8,072 bases of DNA from Paracoccaceae bacterium (GCA_020852535.1 JADZAO010000099.1:1-8072); one strand, 5' to 3'; numbered from the stretch's first letter, positions 1 through 6,815 are shown. Numbers and translations: made by a program. The notes: generated by a model from the sequence alone, not told the origin.

Positions 1-335
1 AGGCCGAATTCGACGGAAGGATCGACGAAGGTGCGCACTGCATCGAAGGGGATGATAAGAGGTTCGGGTTGGTTGCCGAAGTTGAGTGTGATCGAAAAGC
101 TTTTGTCGGTGGTGGTGAGGTTTTCGAACCAATCTTGGATTACTATAGTCATTTCTAAGGGATAACGGGCTTTTAGCCAGTCGGCGATGCAGACATCGGG
201 GTGTTTGGTATCGAAGGTGATGAAAAAATGGTGCGCGCCGGGAAGGCCATTTTCGGATACGTCTTGCAGGACCGACTGGATCAGGCCGCGCATCGCTCGG
301 TGCATGAGGTTTCCGTAGTCAATGGAGCGTGCCAT
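1..335 (-). CDS. sspB: SspB-type ClpXP adaptor, alphaproteobacterial form (partial, C-terminus off window)
   Basis: Adaptor that binds SsrA-tagged polypeptides from stalled ribosomes and delivers them to the cytoplasmic ClpXP protease. The 111 complete codons visible encode an N-terminal helix (about residues 9-26) and then the SspB beta-fold: the GLPGAHHFFITFDT stretch (30-43), the EMTIVIQDWF strand (61-70), SITLNFGNQP (81-90) and IPFDAVRTFVDPSVEFG (95-111). This order matches the alphaproteobacterial SspB family as I recall it. The flexible C-terminal tail that docks on ClpX is beyond the window. Start: ATG at 335 is preceded by AAAGGA (minus strand, 347-342) with 6 nt spacing, and MARSIDYG is the family-like N-terminus. 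An in-frame ATG at 359 directly follows a stop codon, would add eight residues and has no Shine-Dalgarno. Family identity is confident; binding activity is inferred from homology. Confidence 0.92.
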   Translation of the reverse strand, partial: MARSIDYGNLMHRAMRGLIQSVLQDVSENGLPGAHHFFITFDTKHPDVCIADWLKARYPLEMTIVIQDWFENLTTTDKSFSITLNFGNQPEPLIIPFDAVRTFVDPSVEFG

Positions 336-729
336 GGGTCGTCCTTTCTTTGCCTCCATTTAGGGCATATTTGAGATTGAAGGGAAGAGGGTAACGGCTT
401 GAGCATTCTGAGACGCAGGTGAGGCGAGCGCGGTTATCACGATGGTATTGAACGCGTGATCGCCGTAATGTGACCGAGAATTTGTGAGGCTTTTGCAGAG
501 CTATAGGGGGCGACTGGCTTTCTGGTGGGGTGGCTCAAGGTTCTCGTTTCAGGGTTTGCGATATGTGGGGACCTTCTTAATGAGACTGAGGATGGTTTTG
601 AACAGGTTGTGTAGCAGTCCGTCGCCATAGGAGGGACGGTAAATATCGGTAAGGCTTTCGCCGATTTGAACATGACGTATTCGCATGTTAGGCGCGTTTC
701 AGAGGATTTGGGATCGGGGTTGCTCACGC
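336..729. other. Gene-poor stretch between sspB and the GNAT gene
   Basis: About 390 bases separating the divergent sspB and GNAT genes. The part next to sspB holds its ribosome-binding site. A long minus-strand reading frame (976 to 437) crosses the stretch, but it runs antisense through the GNAT gene and its product is low-complexity, rich in Pro, Ser and Thr, so I take it as a shadow. A second, short minus-strand frame (686 to 549, 45 residues, starting MRIRHVQIGE) has a more protein-like composition with an amphipathic C-terminal half but lacks a Shine-Dalgarno; see findings. I see no tRNA, clear terminator or strong sigma-70 promoter. The divergent promoters for sspB and the GNAT gene should lie here, but I could not place either one. 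Confidence 0.5.
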
Positions 730-1215
730 GTGTACAAGCTGGAGAAAGAGACCAAAGATGACTGGTGGGACGTAGAGGCTCTTTATGACCTTTGCTTTTC
801 GTCAGGACGGACTGCGTTGTCGTCGTATCGTTTACGTGATGGGGTGCCGATGGTTGCGGCGCTCTGTCTGACAGTGCGGGATCCTGATGGCACGCTGGCT
901 GCCGCGATTCGCTATTGGCCGGTCGAGGTGGGTGGGCAAGATGTCTTGTTGCTTGGCCCTGTGGCCGTGCACCCAACCCGGCAGGGTGAAGGGCTGGGTG
1001 GGCTTTTGATTAACGAAAGTATGGCAGAGGCACGGCGGTTGGGCTGGGAACGGGTGATGCTTGTGGGCGATGCGCCCTATTACTCACGCTTCGGTTTTAG
1101 GAAGTTGGAAGGGGTGGTGATGCCGCCACCCACGAACCCTGATCGCGTGCTCGGGTTTGCGCTGAAGCGCGGTGCTTGGGATGGTCTGATAGGGGACGTG
1201 AGACGGGTGATTTGA
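730..1215 (+). CDS. GNAT-family N-acetyltransferase (YhbS-like)
   Basis: Predicted cytoplasmic acetyltransferase using acetyl-CoA; the acceptor is unknown. In the 161-residue product the GNAT core reads in order: an N-terminal strand-helix (residues 1-23, with DVEALYDLCF), LCLTVRDPDGTLAAAIRYWP (46-65), then LLLGPVAVHPTRQGEGLGGLLI (73-94). The last contains the acetyl-CoA pyrophosphate loop Q-x-x-G-x-G at residues 85-90. It is followed by ERVMLVGDAPYYSRFGF (107-123), which has the Y-x-R-F-G-F segment typical of YhbS-like proteins. Start choice: the frame is open back to an ATG at 685, but the 15 extra residues look unstructured and that ATG has no Shine-Dalgarno. GTG at 730 gives a VYKLEKET N-terminus that resembles the family, with a weak GGGG 10 bases upstream. 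The gene is a plus-strand singleton, convergent with ptsP (118-base gap). Family is confident, start moderately so, substrate unknown. Confidence 0.84.
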   Translation: MYKLEKETKDDWWDVEALYDLCFSSGRTALSSYRLRDGVPMVAALCLTVRDPDGTLAAAIRYWPVEVGGQDVLLLGPVAVHPTRQGEGLGGLLINESMAEARRLGWERVMLVGDAPYYSRFGFRKLEGVVMPPPTNPDRVLGFALKRGAWDGLIGDVRRVI

Positions 1216-1333
1216 AGACGGTGATGTTTCGGATTACTGGTGATTTTGCGCTCTATATTGGCGTTATGGAACCTAGTACAACCTGTTCGTAATCGTTGCC
1301 GCAGTGCTGAGATTGGGACGCTTGTGAGGCGTG

Positions 1334-3577
1334 TTACTCGGGTTTGGTGGACAAAAAGTCCATTAGGGCTGCGCGGACGGATTGGGCCCCGTCCAGCACG
1401 GCGCGGTTGATCACAGCGTTAACCTCGGTCAGGTCAACGTGGCGCAGGAGCGATTTGATTGGGCCGATGGAAGCGGGGCGCATTGATAAGGTGCGTAAGC
1501 CGCGGGCGGCGAAGGCAAGCGCTTCGACGGGTCGGCCTGCATCCTCGCCGCAAAAAGACAGCGGCGTGTTTGTCTCGGCGCAGCGAGCGACGATGTGGTC
1601 GATGAAGCGTAGGAATGACACGTTCAGCGTGTCATAGCGGCGGCGGACACGTTCGTTTTCGCGATCGGCAGCGAAGAAAAATTGTTTGAGGTCATTGCCC
1701 CCTATGGAGACAAAATCTGTTAGCTCAAAGAAGGCCTTGGGTGCATAGGCTAGGCTGGGAGTTTCTAGCATCGCGCCGACCTCGACTTTTGCGGGCATCG
1801 GATGGCCCATCGCGGTTTCGCGGTCCAGCTCGGCCATGATAACATCGCGGGCGGCGACGAATTCGCGGTATTCGGTAATTAAGGGGAACATGACCGTCAG
1901 CGGACGCCCTTTTGAGGCGCGGATGAGGGCCTGCAATTGCATGCGCAGCATGCCCGGTTTATCGAGCCCCACGCGGATGGCGCGCCAACCCATTGCGGGG
2001 TTAGGTTCGTCTTGCGGTTTCATGTAGGGTAGTACCTTGTCGGACCCGATATCGAGGGTTCGGAAAGCGACGCGTCGGCCTTTGGCGGCATCAATCACGC
2101 GGGCGTAGAGGGCCGCGAGCTCGGCGCGTTTTGGCATTTTGTTGTGGATGAGGAATTGCAGCTCGGTTCTGAAGAGGCCGACGCCCTCTGCGCCTGAACT
2201 TTCGAGGCTGGGCAGATCGGTCATCAGGCCTGCGTTCATCATTAAATGCGTGGTGGTACCGCATTTCGAAGTGGCGGATAGGTCGCGTAGGTTGGCGTAG
2301 CGTTGTTGGGCTGCCGCCTGCATCGCGATCTTATCGCGAAAGGCACGGGCTAGAGTTTCTTCGGGGCGCAGATGGACGATGCCTTGGTCGCCATCGACTA
2401 TAATTGGGTCGCCGTTCAGCGCCTCGGTCAAGATACGGTTGGCGTGGATCACCAGTGGGATGGCGAGGGCGCGGGCGACAATGGCAGCATGCGAGCCTAC
2501 CGAGCCTTCTTCCAGTACCACGCCTTTGAGTTTGCGCCCATATTCCAAAAGCTCTGCAGGGCCGATGTTGCGGGCGATCAGTACAGGGTTTTCCGGCATT
2601 TCGGCGCCAGTGTTTTTCCCTTGACCGGTGAGAATACGTAACAGTCGATTCGAAAGGTCGTCGAGATCATGCAGCCGTTCGCGCAGATAGGCATCAGGCA
2701 CCTGTTCTAGACGGGCGCGGGTGGCGGATTGTTCTTTTTCTACGGCTGCTTCTGCCGAGAGGCCGCGGGCGATATCATCTTCCATTCGCTTCAGCCAGCC
2801 GCGGGAATGGGCGAACATGCGATATGCTTCGAGCACCTGTTTTTGTTCTTTGTGGAGGCTTTCGGCGGCGAGGAGGTCATCTACCGAGACGCGGAGTTGG
2901 CCTACGGCGGCGCGAATGCGGTCGATTTCGGTGAGCGGATCGTCGGCGACGGGGTTGGTAATTACCACGCGGGCTTCGTGTAGCCAGACGCGGCCCACGG
3001 CGGCGCCTTCCTGTCCGGTGCCGCCGCGGATCATTACGGGCTGTTTGTGTAGTGTCCGCATGCCGTCGACATCGCCTACGAAGAGACCAAGTTCGGTCAT
3101 CTCGGCTAGAACCATCGCCACGACTTCAAGGGCGTAGATTTCGTCTTCGGAAAATTGGCGGGCTGTTTTTGATTGCACCACCAGAACACCGAGTTTTTCG
3201 CCGACGCGTTGGATAGGGACGCCCAAGAAGGAGGAGTAAATTTCTTCTCCTGTTTCGGGCATATAGCGAAAACCATTTTCCGATGGTGCGTTGGCGGCAT
3301 TGACTGGAAGGCCGGTCTTTGCCACGCGGCCGACGAGACCTTCGCCTATCTTCATACGGGTTTGGTGGACGGATTCGGGCTTTAGACCTTCGCTGGCGCA
3401 GAGTTCAAGGGTTTCAGGATCGCGGAAGAGGTAGATAGAGCAAACTTCGGACCCCATAGAGTCAGCGATGAGATGAGTGATACTGTCGAGTCTGTCCTGC
3501 CCTTTGCCTGGGATTGCCAGTGTGTCGCGCAGGCGGCGCAACAATTTTCGGCTTTCGCTTTCGGTCCGTTCCAGCAT
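1334..3577 (-). CDS. ptsP: Phosphoenolpyruvate--protein phosphotransferase, nitrogen PTS enzyme I (EI-Ntr)
   Basis: First component of the nitrogen PTS: it autophosphorylates from phosphoenolpyruvate and passes phosphate to an HPr/NPr protein and on to EIIA-Ntr, a regulatory relay in the cytoplasm. Numbering below starts at GTG 3580; subtract one for ATG 3577. A GAF sensor domain occupies about 20-165 (EVCSIYLF, LGVPIQRVGEKLGVLVVQ). The EI N-terminal helical region spans about 180-330. The swivelling phosphohistidine domain has GSVGSHAAIVARA with the phosphoacceptor His364. The PEP-binding barrel shows Arg471 (GLFRTE), Arg507, MGWRAIR (530-536), Glu606, Asn629-Asp630, Arg640 and the proton-donor Cys677 in SFCGEDAG. 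All expected catalytic residues are present. The GAF domain distinguishes it from sugar-PTS EI. Start: GTG 3580 and ATG 3577 are adjacent, with only AGG (3590-3588) as Shine-Dalgarno; I prefer the ATG. It lies 157 bases downstream of lysC with its own candidate promoter. Confidence 0.97.
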   Translation of the reverse strand: MLERTESESRKLLRRLRDTLAIPGKGQDRLDSITHLIADSMGSEVCSIYLFRDPETLELCASEGLKPESVHQTRMKIGEGLVGRVAKTGLPVNAANAPSENGFRYMPETGEEIYSSFLGVPIQRVGEKLGVLVVQSKTARQFSEDEIYALEVVAMVLAEMTELGLFVGDVDGMRTLHKQPVMIRGGTGQEGAAVGRVWLHEARVVITNPVADDPLTEIDRIRAAVGQLRVSVDDLLAAESLHKEQKQVLEAYRMFAHSRGWLKRMEDDIARGLSAEAAVEKEQSATRARLEQVPDAYLRERLHDLDDLSNRLLRILTGQGKNTGAEMPENPVLIARNIGPAELLEYGRKLKGVVLEEGSVGSHAAIVARALAIPLVIHANRILTEALNGDPIIVDGDQGIVHLRPEETLARAFRDKIAMQAAAQQRYANLRDLSATSKCGTTTHLMMNAGLMTDLPSLESSGAEGVGLFRTELQFLIHNKMPKRAELAALYARVIDAAKGRRVAFRTLDIGSDKVLPYMKPQDEPNPAMGWRAIRVGLDKPGMLRMQLQALIRASKGRPLTVMFPLITEYREFVAARDVIMAELDRETAMGHPMPAKVEVGAMLETPSLAYAPKAFFELTDFVSIGGNDLKQFFFAADRENERVRRRYDTLNVSFLRFIDHIVARCAETNTPLSFCGEDAGRPVEALAFAARGLRTLSMRPASIGPIKSLLRHVDLTEVNAVINRAVLDGAQSVRAALMDFLSTKPE

Positions 3578-3607
3578 CACGCTTCGCCTGAATTTTAGGG
3601 GTCTTAT

Positions 3608-3640
3608 TGTGATTAAATCACATCGGGGTGAGAAGGTGAA
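3608..3640 (-). promoter_or_regulatory. Candidate ptsP promoter overlapped by a perfect palindrome
   Basis: On the minus strand, TTCACC (3640-3635) and TTTAAT (3617-3612) are 17 bases apart, matching the sigma-70 -35 and -10 hexamers at 4/6 and 5/6 positions. Transcription would begin near 3605 and leave a leader of about 28 bases before ptsP. The -10 lies inside the perfect inverted repeat TGTGATT-A-AATCACA (plus strand, 3608-3622; 7-bp arms around one central base). A protein bound there would compete with RNA polymerase, which suggests repression. CRP-type sites have the same TGTGA/TCACA half-sites but six bases between them; here there are five, so the regulator is left unnamed. Promoter call is moderate; the palindrome itself is certain. 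Confidence 0.45.
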
Positions 3641-3734
3641 CGGGGATGGTCGCGATTGCGGTCGTTATGGTTGATAGGTCCGCTGGATGAACCTCTGTGA
3701 ACTGCACATAATCACCTACCTAGGGAGTTCCGCG

Positions 3735-5006
3735 TTAGACGTTGTGGTCCTTCGTCTTATCTAGCTCAAAAGTGTCGTGCAGAGTTTGCACAGCGAGTTC
3801 CATATATTTGCGATCGATTAGGACAGAAATCTTAATTTCCGAAGTGGTGATGATTTTGATGTTGATGTTTTCGGCGGCCAGAGCCGCGAACATCTTGGCA
3901 GCGACGCCTGCGTGGCTGCGCATACCTATTCCAACGACCGAGACCTTGGCGACATCGGTATCGACGTTAAGGTTATTGTATTTTATGCGGCCTGAAGCCT
4001 GTGCGTCTTCCATTGCTTTTTGGGCGCGGCCAACTTGATTGATCGGGACCGAGAAGGTCATGTCTGTTACAGCGCCCGCATGGCTTGCGCAGTTCTTTTG
4101 TGAGATGTTTTGGACGATCATGTCCACGTTGACTCCCGCCTCTGCCAGCGGGCCGAAGATTGCCGAGGCGACGCCAGGGCGGTCCTCGATCGCGACGAGG
4201 GTCATTTTGGCTTCGTTGCGCGAGTAGGCGACACCGGAGACGACTTTCGATTCCATGATTTCATCCTCGTCGCAGACTAGAGTTCCAGAGTTTTCGTCGG
4301 TATCCTCAAAGGAGGACAAGACCCGCAGCCGTACCTTGTAGCGCATCGCTAGTTCGACTGAACGGGTTTGCAATACTTTCGCGCCGAGGGAAGCAAGTTC
4401 TAGCATCTCTTCGAAGGCGATTTTTGGGAGTTTGCGCGCCTTGTCACTTATGCGCGGGTCGGTGGTGTAGATGCCGTCGACATCGGTGTAGATGTCGCAG
4501 CGTTCGGCCGAGAAAGCGGCAGCGAAGGCGACGGCGGTGGTGTCACTGCCGCCACGGCCAAGGGTGGTTATGCGGCCTTCGGGACTGACGCCTTGAAAGC
4601 CAGCGACCACGGCTACCTTGAAGCCTTCGGCAAACTTGGCGTTGATATTGGTGCGCGGAATATCGCTGAAGCGGGCTGAAGCATGTGCTGAGGTTGTTAG
4701 GATCGGTACTTGCCAACCCTGCCATGAACGGGCAGGAATACCCATTTCCTGAAGTGTTAGTGCCATGAGGCCTGCGGTGACATTTTCGCCCGACGACACA
4801 ACCGCATCGTATTCGCGGGTGTCATAGAGGGGCGAAGTCTGTTCGACCCAACTGACGAGTTCGTTGGTTTTGCCCGACATCGCTGAGACGATGACGATGA
4901 CCTCATAGCCGCGTTCCACCTCGCGTTTGACCTTGGTTGCGGCATTTTTGATGCGCTCAAGGTCGGCCATCGAAGTGCCGCCGAATTTCATCACGAGAAG
5001 CGGCAT
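3735..5006 (-). CDS. lysC: Aspartate kinase, monofunctional, two ACT domains
   Basis: Phosphorylates L-aspartate with ATP, the first step toward lysine/diaminopimelate, threonine and methionine. The 423-residue product has the amino-acid-kinase domain at about 1-245: KFGGTS (7-12), SAMSGKT (41-47), SSGEN (71-75), LGRGGSDTTAVA (149-160) and DIYTDVDGIYTTDPR (171-185). Two ACT domains follow (about 265-340 and 352-415), with VNVDMIVQN (292-300) and ITTSEIKISVLI (386-397), the elements that bind feedback amino acids in this class. The loop after MIVQN is longer than I remember for relatives (see findings), and the protein is correspondingly a little long. Start ATG 5006 has the strong Shine-Dalgarno GGGGGAG (5017-5011), 4 nt away. 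It lies downstream of purD and upstream of ptsP on the same strand. No homoserine dehydrogenase domain is fused. Allosteric control by lysine/threonine is expected from the family, not shown. Confidence 0.98.
   Translation of the reverse strand: MPLLVMKFGGTSMADLERIKNAATKVKREVERGYEVIVIVSAMSGKTNELVSWVEQTSPLYDTREYDAVVSSGENVTAGLMALTLQEMGIPARSWQGWQVPILTTSAHASARFSDIPRTNINAKFAEGFKVAVVAGFQGVSPEGRITTLGRGGSDTTAVAFAAAFSAERCDIYTDVDGIYTTDPRISDKARKLPKIAFEEMLELASLGAKVLQTRSVELAMRYKVRLRVLSSFEDTDENSGTLVCDEDEIMESKVVSGVAYSRNEAKMTLVAIEDRPGVASAIFGPLAEAGVNVDMIVQNISQKNCASHAGAVTDMTFSVPINQVGRAQKAMEDAQASGRIKYNNLNVDTDVAKVSVVGIGMRSHAGVAAKMFAALAAENINIKIITTSEIKISVLIDRKYMELAVQTLHDTFELDKTKDHNV
4254..4268 (-). promoter_or_regulatory. 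Candidate internal ribosome-binding site and start codon inside lysC
   Basis: GAGGA (minus strand, 4268-4264) lies 7 bases ahead of an in-frame ATG at 4256, which is Met251 of the kinase. Translation from here would yield a 173-residue protein consisting of both ACT domains and little else, ending at 3735. Class-matched aspartokinases of Bacillus subtilis (AK II) and Corynebacterium glutamicum produce exactly such a beta subunit from an internal start and assemble as alpha2-beta2. The caveat is that the Shine-Dalgarno codes for the acidic DEDE segment, so the match could be incidental. Confidence 0.35.
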
Positions 5007-5061
5007 GCGTCTCCCCCGTCAAGGCTTGAATTTGCGCGTTTCTTATTCGGGGGCGGAGTGG

Positions 5062-5160
5062 GGTGCAAGGGTGGATTGGGATGTTGCGCTTGGGGCGGCA
5101 GTTGGCGGGGACTTTCTGCCGTTTGAGGATATTTGCAAAAAGGAGAAGTGGTGCAAGGGT
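5062..5160 (+). repeat. Pair of 11-bp direct repeats upstream of lysC
   Basis: The sequence GGTGCAAGGGT occurs at 5062-5072 and again at 5150-5160, 88 bases apart start to start, in similar G-rich flanks (both copies are followed within about ten bases by GGG). On the minus strand each copy supplies a TTGCAC, the copy nearer lysC being the weak -35 candidate noted for that gene. The repeats could be regulator sites, remnants of a duplicated segment, or a chance product of the purine-rich strand. Only the sequence identity is certain. Confidence 0.4.
5125..5148 (+). repeat. Possible copy of a dispersed Rhodobacteraceae intergenic motif
   Basis: The element reads GAGGATATTTGCAAAAAGG followed by AGAAG. 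From memory, many Rhodobacteraceae genomes carry numerous intergenic copies of a motif of the form GGAGTATTT-(T/G)-GCAA-A/G-AAGAAG, often near gene ends. This copy sits between purD and lysC. A much weaker look-alike (CATATTTGAGATTGAAG, 366-382) lies in front of sspB. I cannot search the genome, so family membership is a recollection-based proposal. Confidence 0.3.
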
Positions 5161-5309
5161 TGGTAGGGCCAAGGCGGCAAGGCTGAGCAACAGGATGATG
5201 AGTATGTTGTCCATCGTTGCAAAGACAGGATGGACTATCTGTGCGATAGCACTGCGAGGATTTCTCTGTCTGCGAGGTTAGTTTGAGCGATTCCACGGGT
5301 ATATGTTGT

Positions 5310-6572
5310 TTAAAGAGCCCGCCAGCCGATATCGCGGCGGTAGAAACCCTGTGGCCAGTTGATGGCGTTGATCATCGCATAGGCGTGATCGCGGGCTTCG
5401 GCTAGCGTTGCGCCACGGGCGGTGACGTTGAGGACGCGCCCGCCGTTTGCGACGATGGTGCCGTTTTTATCGGCGGTTCCGGCGTGGAACACCATTTGGG
5501 ACGAAGTTTCGGGCAGAGACTCGAGGCCGCTGATGACAGTTCCTTTTTCATAGGTTGCGGGGTAGCCCTTGGCCGCCATGACTACGGTTAGGGCGTGGTC
5601 GTCGGCCCATGTGACCCGTGCTTGATCAAGATGTCCCTCGGCGCAGGCGAGAAAAAGGTCGAGCGCTTGGGCACCTAGGCGCATCATCAATACCTGACAT
5701 TCAGGGTCGCCAAAACGGGTGTTGTATTCGACGAGACGACTTCGTCCGTTTTCGATCATTAGACCTGCGTAGAGTACACCTTGGTAGGGTGTGCCGCGTC
5801 GGGCCATTTCGCGGATGGTAGGCTGGATGATCTCTTTCATGGCGCGGTCGACTATTGCATCAGTCAGTACGGGAGCAGGGGAATAGGCGCCCATGCCGCC
5901 GGTATTGGGGCCGGTGTCGCCATCACTGACGCGCTTGTGGTCTTGTGCAGTGCCGATCGGCAGGGCGTTGGTGCCGTCGGTTAGGATGAACAGCGAGGCT
6001 TCTTCGCCTGTCATAAATTCTTCGATCACCACTTCAGTACCGGCCGTACCAAATCCGCCATCGAACATGTAGTTGATAGCATCAAGCGCTTCACTGACCG
6101 TCATCGCCACGATCACGCCTTTGCCTGCGGTAAGGCCGTCGGCTTTGACGACGATGGGGGCCCCATGTGCTTTTACATAGGCGCGGGCGGAGGTGCTTTC
6201 TGTGAATCGGGCGTAGGCGGCGGTGGGGACTGCGCAGACGTCGCAGATTTCCTTGGTGAAAGATTTGGAGGCTTCGAGTCTTGCCGCCTCGGCGGAGGGG
6301 CCGAAAGTGAGGATGCCCGCAGCGCGGGTCGCATCGGCGACGCCTGCGGCGAGGGGTGCTTCGGGGCCGATAATTACAAAATCGATGGCGTTCTCTTTGC
6401 AAAAAGTTACGACCGAGGCCGCGTTCAAGATATCGATGTCGGTAGTTTCGGAAAGCCGGGCGATTCCTGCATTGCCGGGGGCCACTATTAGGCGCTCAGT
6501 CTTGGGGTTTTGCTTGACCGCCCAAGCGAGCGAATGTTCGCGGCCTCCTGAGCCTAGGATAAGGATGTTCAT
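5310..6572 (-). CDS. purD: Phosphoribosylamine--glycine ligase (GAR synthetase)
   Basis: Joins 5-phosphoribosylamine and glycine with ATP to form glycinamide ribonucleotide (GAR), the second step of de novo purine synthesis, in the cytoplasm. The 420 residues are the usual family length. In order: the N-domain opens with MNILILGSGGREHSLAW (1-17) and has FVIIGPEAPLAAG (65-77). The ATP-grasp domain has VVKADGLTAGKGVIV (141-155), VIEEFMTGEEASL (182-194), DHKRVSDGDTGPNTGGMGAY (211-230) and the GARS signature RFGDPECQVLMMRL (286-299). The C-terminal domain has VVMAAKGYP (330-338) and the closing GFYRRDIGWRAL. The frame stays open 32 residues further, to ATG 6668, but GARS proteins begin at the MNILILGSGG strand, so ATG 6572 is chosen; its Shine-Dalgarno (AGAAG) is weak. 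Neighbours are folE2 upstream and lysC downstream. Confidence 0.98.
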   Translation of the reverse strand: MNILILGSGGREHSLAWAVKQNPKTERLIVAPGNAGIARLSETTDIDILNAASVVTFCKENAIDFVIIGPEAPLAAGVADATRAAGILTFGPSAEAARLEASKSFTKEICDVCAVPTAAYARFTESTSARAYVKAHGAPIVVKADGLTAGKGVIVAMTVSEALDAINYMFDGGFGTAGTEVVIEEFMTGEEASLFILTDGTNALPIGTAQDHKRVSDGDTGPNTGGMGAYSPAPVLTDAIVDRAMKEIIQPTIREMARRGTPYQGVLYAGLMIENGRSRLVEYNTRFGDPECQVLMMRLGAQALDLFLACAEGHLDQARVTWADDHALTVVMAAKGYPATYEKGTVISGLESLPETSSQMVFHAGTADKNGTIVANGGRVLNVTARGATLAEARDHAYAMINAINWPQGFYRRDIGWRAL

Positions 6573-6765
6573 GGTGTTTACTTCTTGAACTTTTGGGGCG
6601 TCATAGGGGCGGGGCGAGGTTATGGCAAGACAGGGTATGGCGTAGTCAGTCCTGTGTTGCAAAAGCAAAAGAGATGTTGCGGGGGACGGTGGTTGTCGAA
6701 TTTACGCTGTGTCCGGTCAAGAGAGTAAGAAGTCGGACGCGGTGAGCATATAGAAATAATGCGCA

Positions 6766-6790
6766 TGTAGACCACAAGTTTGTGGCTACA
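6766..6790. repeat. Near-perfect inverted repeat between folE2 and purD
   Basis: TGTAG-a-CCACAA (6766-6777) pairs with TTGTGG-CTACA (6780-6790): eleven base pairs interrupted by one unpaired A (6771), around a central GT. It starts 26 bases past the folE2 stop codon. As RNA it would form a stable hairpin with a tetraloop after one pair opens, but no run of U follows in either direction, so it is a poor intrinsic terminator. The alternative is an operator: on the minus strand TTGTGG (6777-6772) could be a -35 for purD with CTATAT (6753-6748) as -10, 18 bases apart, placing the repeat on the -35. Structure certain, role open. Confidence 0.6.
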
Positions 6791-6815
6791 CCGCAGTCTT
6801 GCCTTCGATTAACCG

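Larger units (their letters stand above)
5007..5309. other. Intergenic region between purD and lysC
   Basis: A 303-base gap with no convincing gene. Next to lysC is its ribosome-binding site. A weak promoter-like pair on the minus strand, TTGCAC (5068-5063) and TAAGAA (5045-5040), has 17-base spacing and matches consensus at only 3/6 positions in each box. The centre holds a direct repeat (5062-5072 and 5150-5160) and an AT-rich element with an A-run and GGAGAAG (5125-5148) that resembles a recurrent Rhodobacteraceae intergenic motif. Near purD there are two CTGCGAGG copies (5252-5259, 5270-5277) and a 5-bp hairpin (5235-5249), neither followed by a T-run. A minus-strand frame from ATG 5214 begins with a hydrophobic segment but lacks a ribosome-binding site and runs into lysC; I do not call it. 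Confidence 0.5.

Noticed and set aside
437..976. A 179-residue minus-strand frame over the intergenic stretch and the GNAT gene
   Set aside because: It is antisense to a well-supported GNAT domain, its product is low-complexity (Pro/Ser/Thr/Arg-rich) and has no recognisable motif.
1318..1332. Hairpin ACGCTT-GTG-AGGCGT after ptsP as a terminator
   Set aside because: Only about four solid pairs on the ptsP strand, three-base loop and no U-run, so it is too weak to call for either convergent gene.
3608..3622. Calling the ptsP palindrome a CRP or FNR site
   Set aside because: TGTGA and TCACA are separated by five bases instead of six, and the FNR form needs four bases between TTGAT and ATCAA; neither fits.
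4957..5214. An 85-residue minus-strand frame beginning with a hydrophobic, membrane-like segment
   Set aside because: No Shine-Dalgarno, the hydrophobic part is encoded by a pyrimidine-rich strand with repeats, the rest looks like non-coding translation, and it overlaps the start of lysC by 50 bases in another frame.
6573..6668. N-terminal extension of PurD from ATG 6668
   Set aside because: GAR synthetases begin at the MNILILGSGGREH strand, and the 32 additional residues have no family counterpart.
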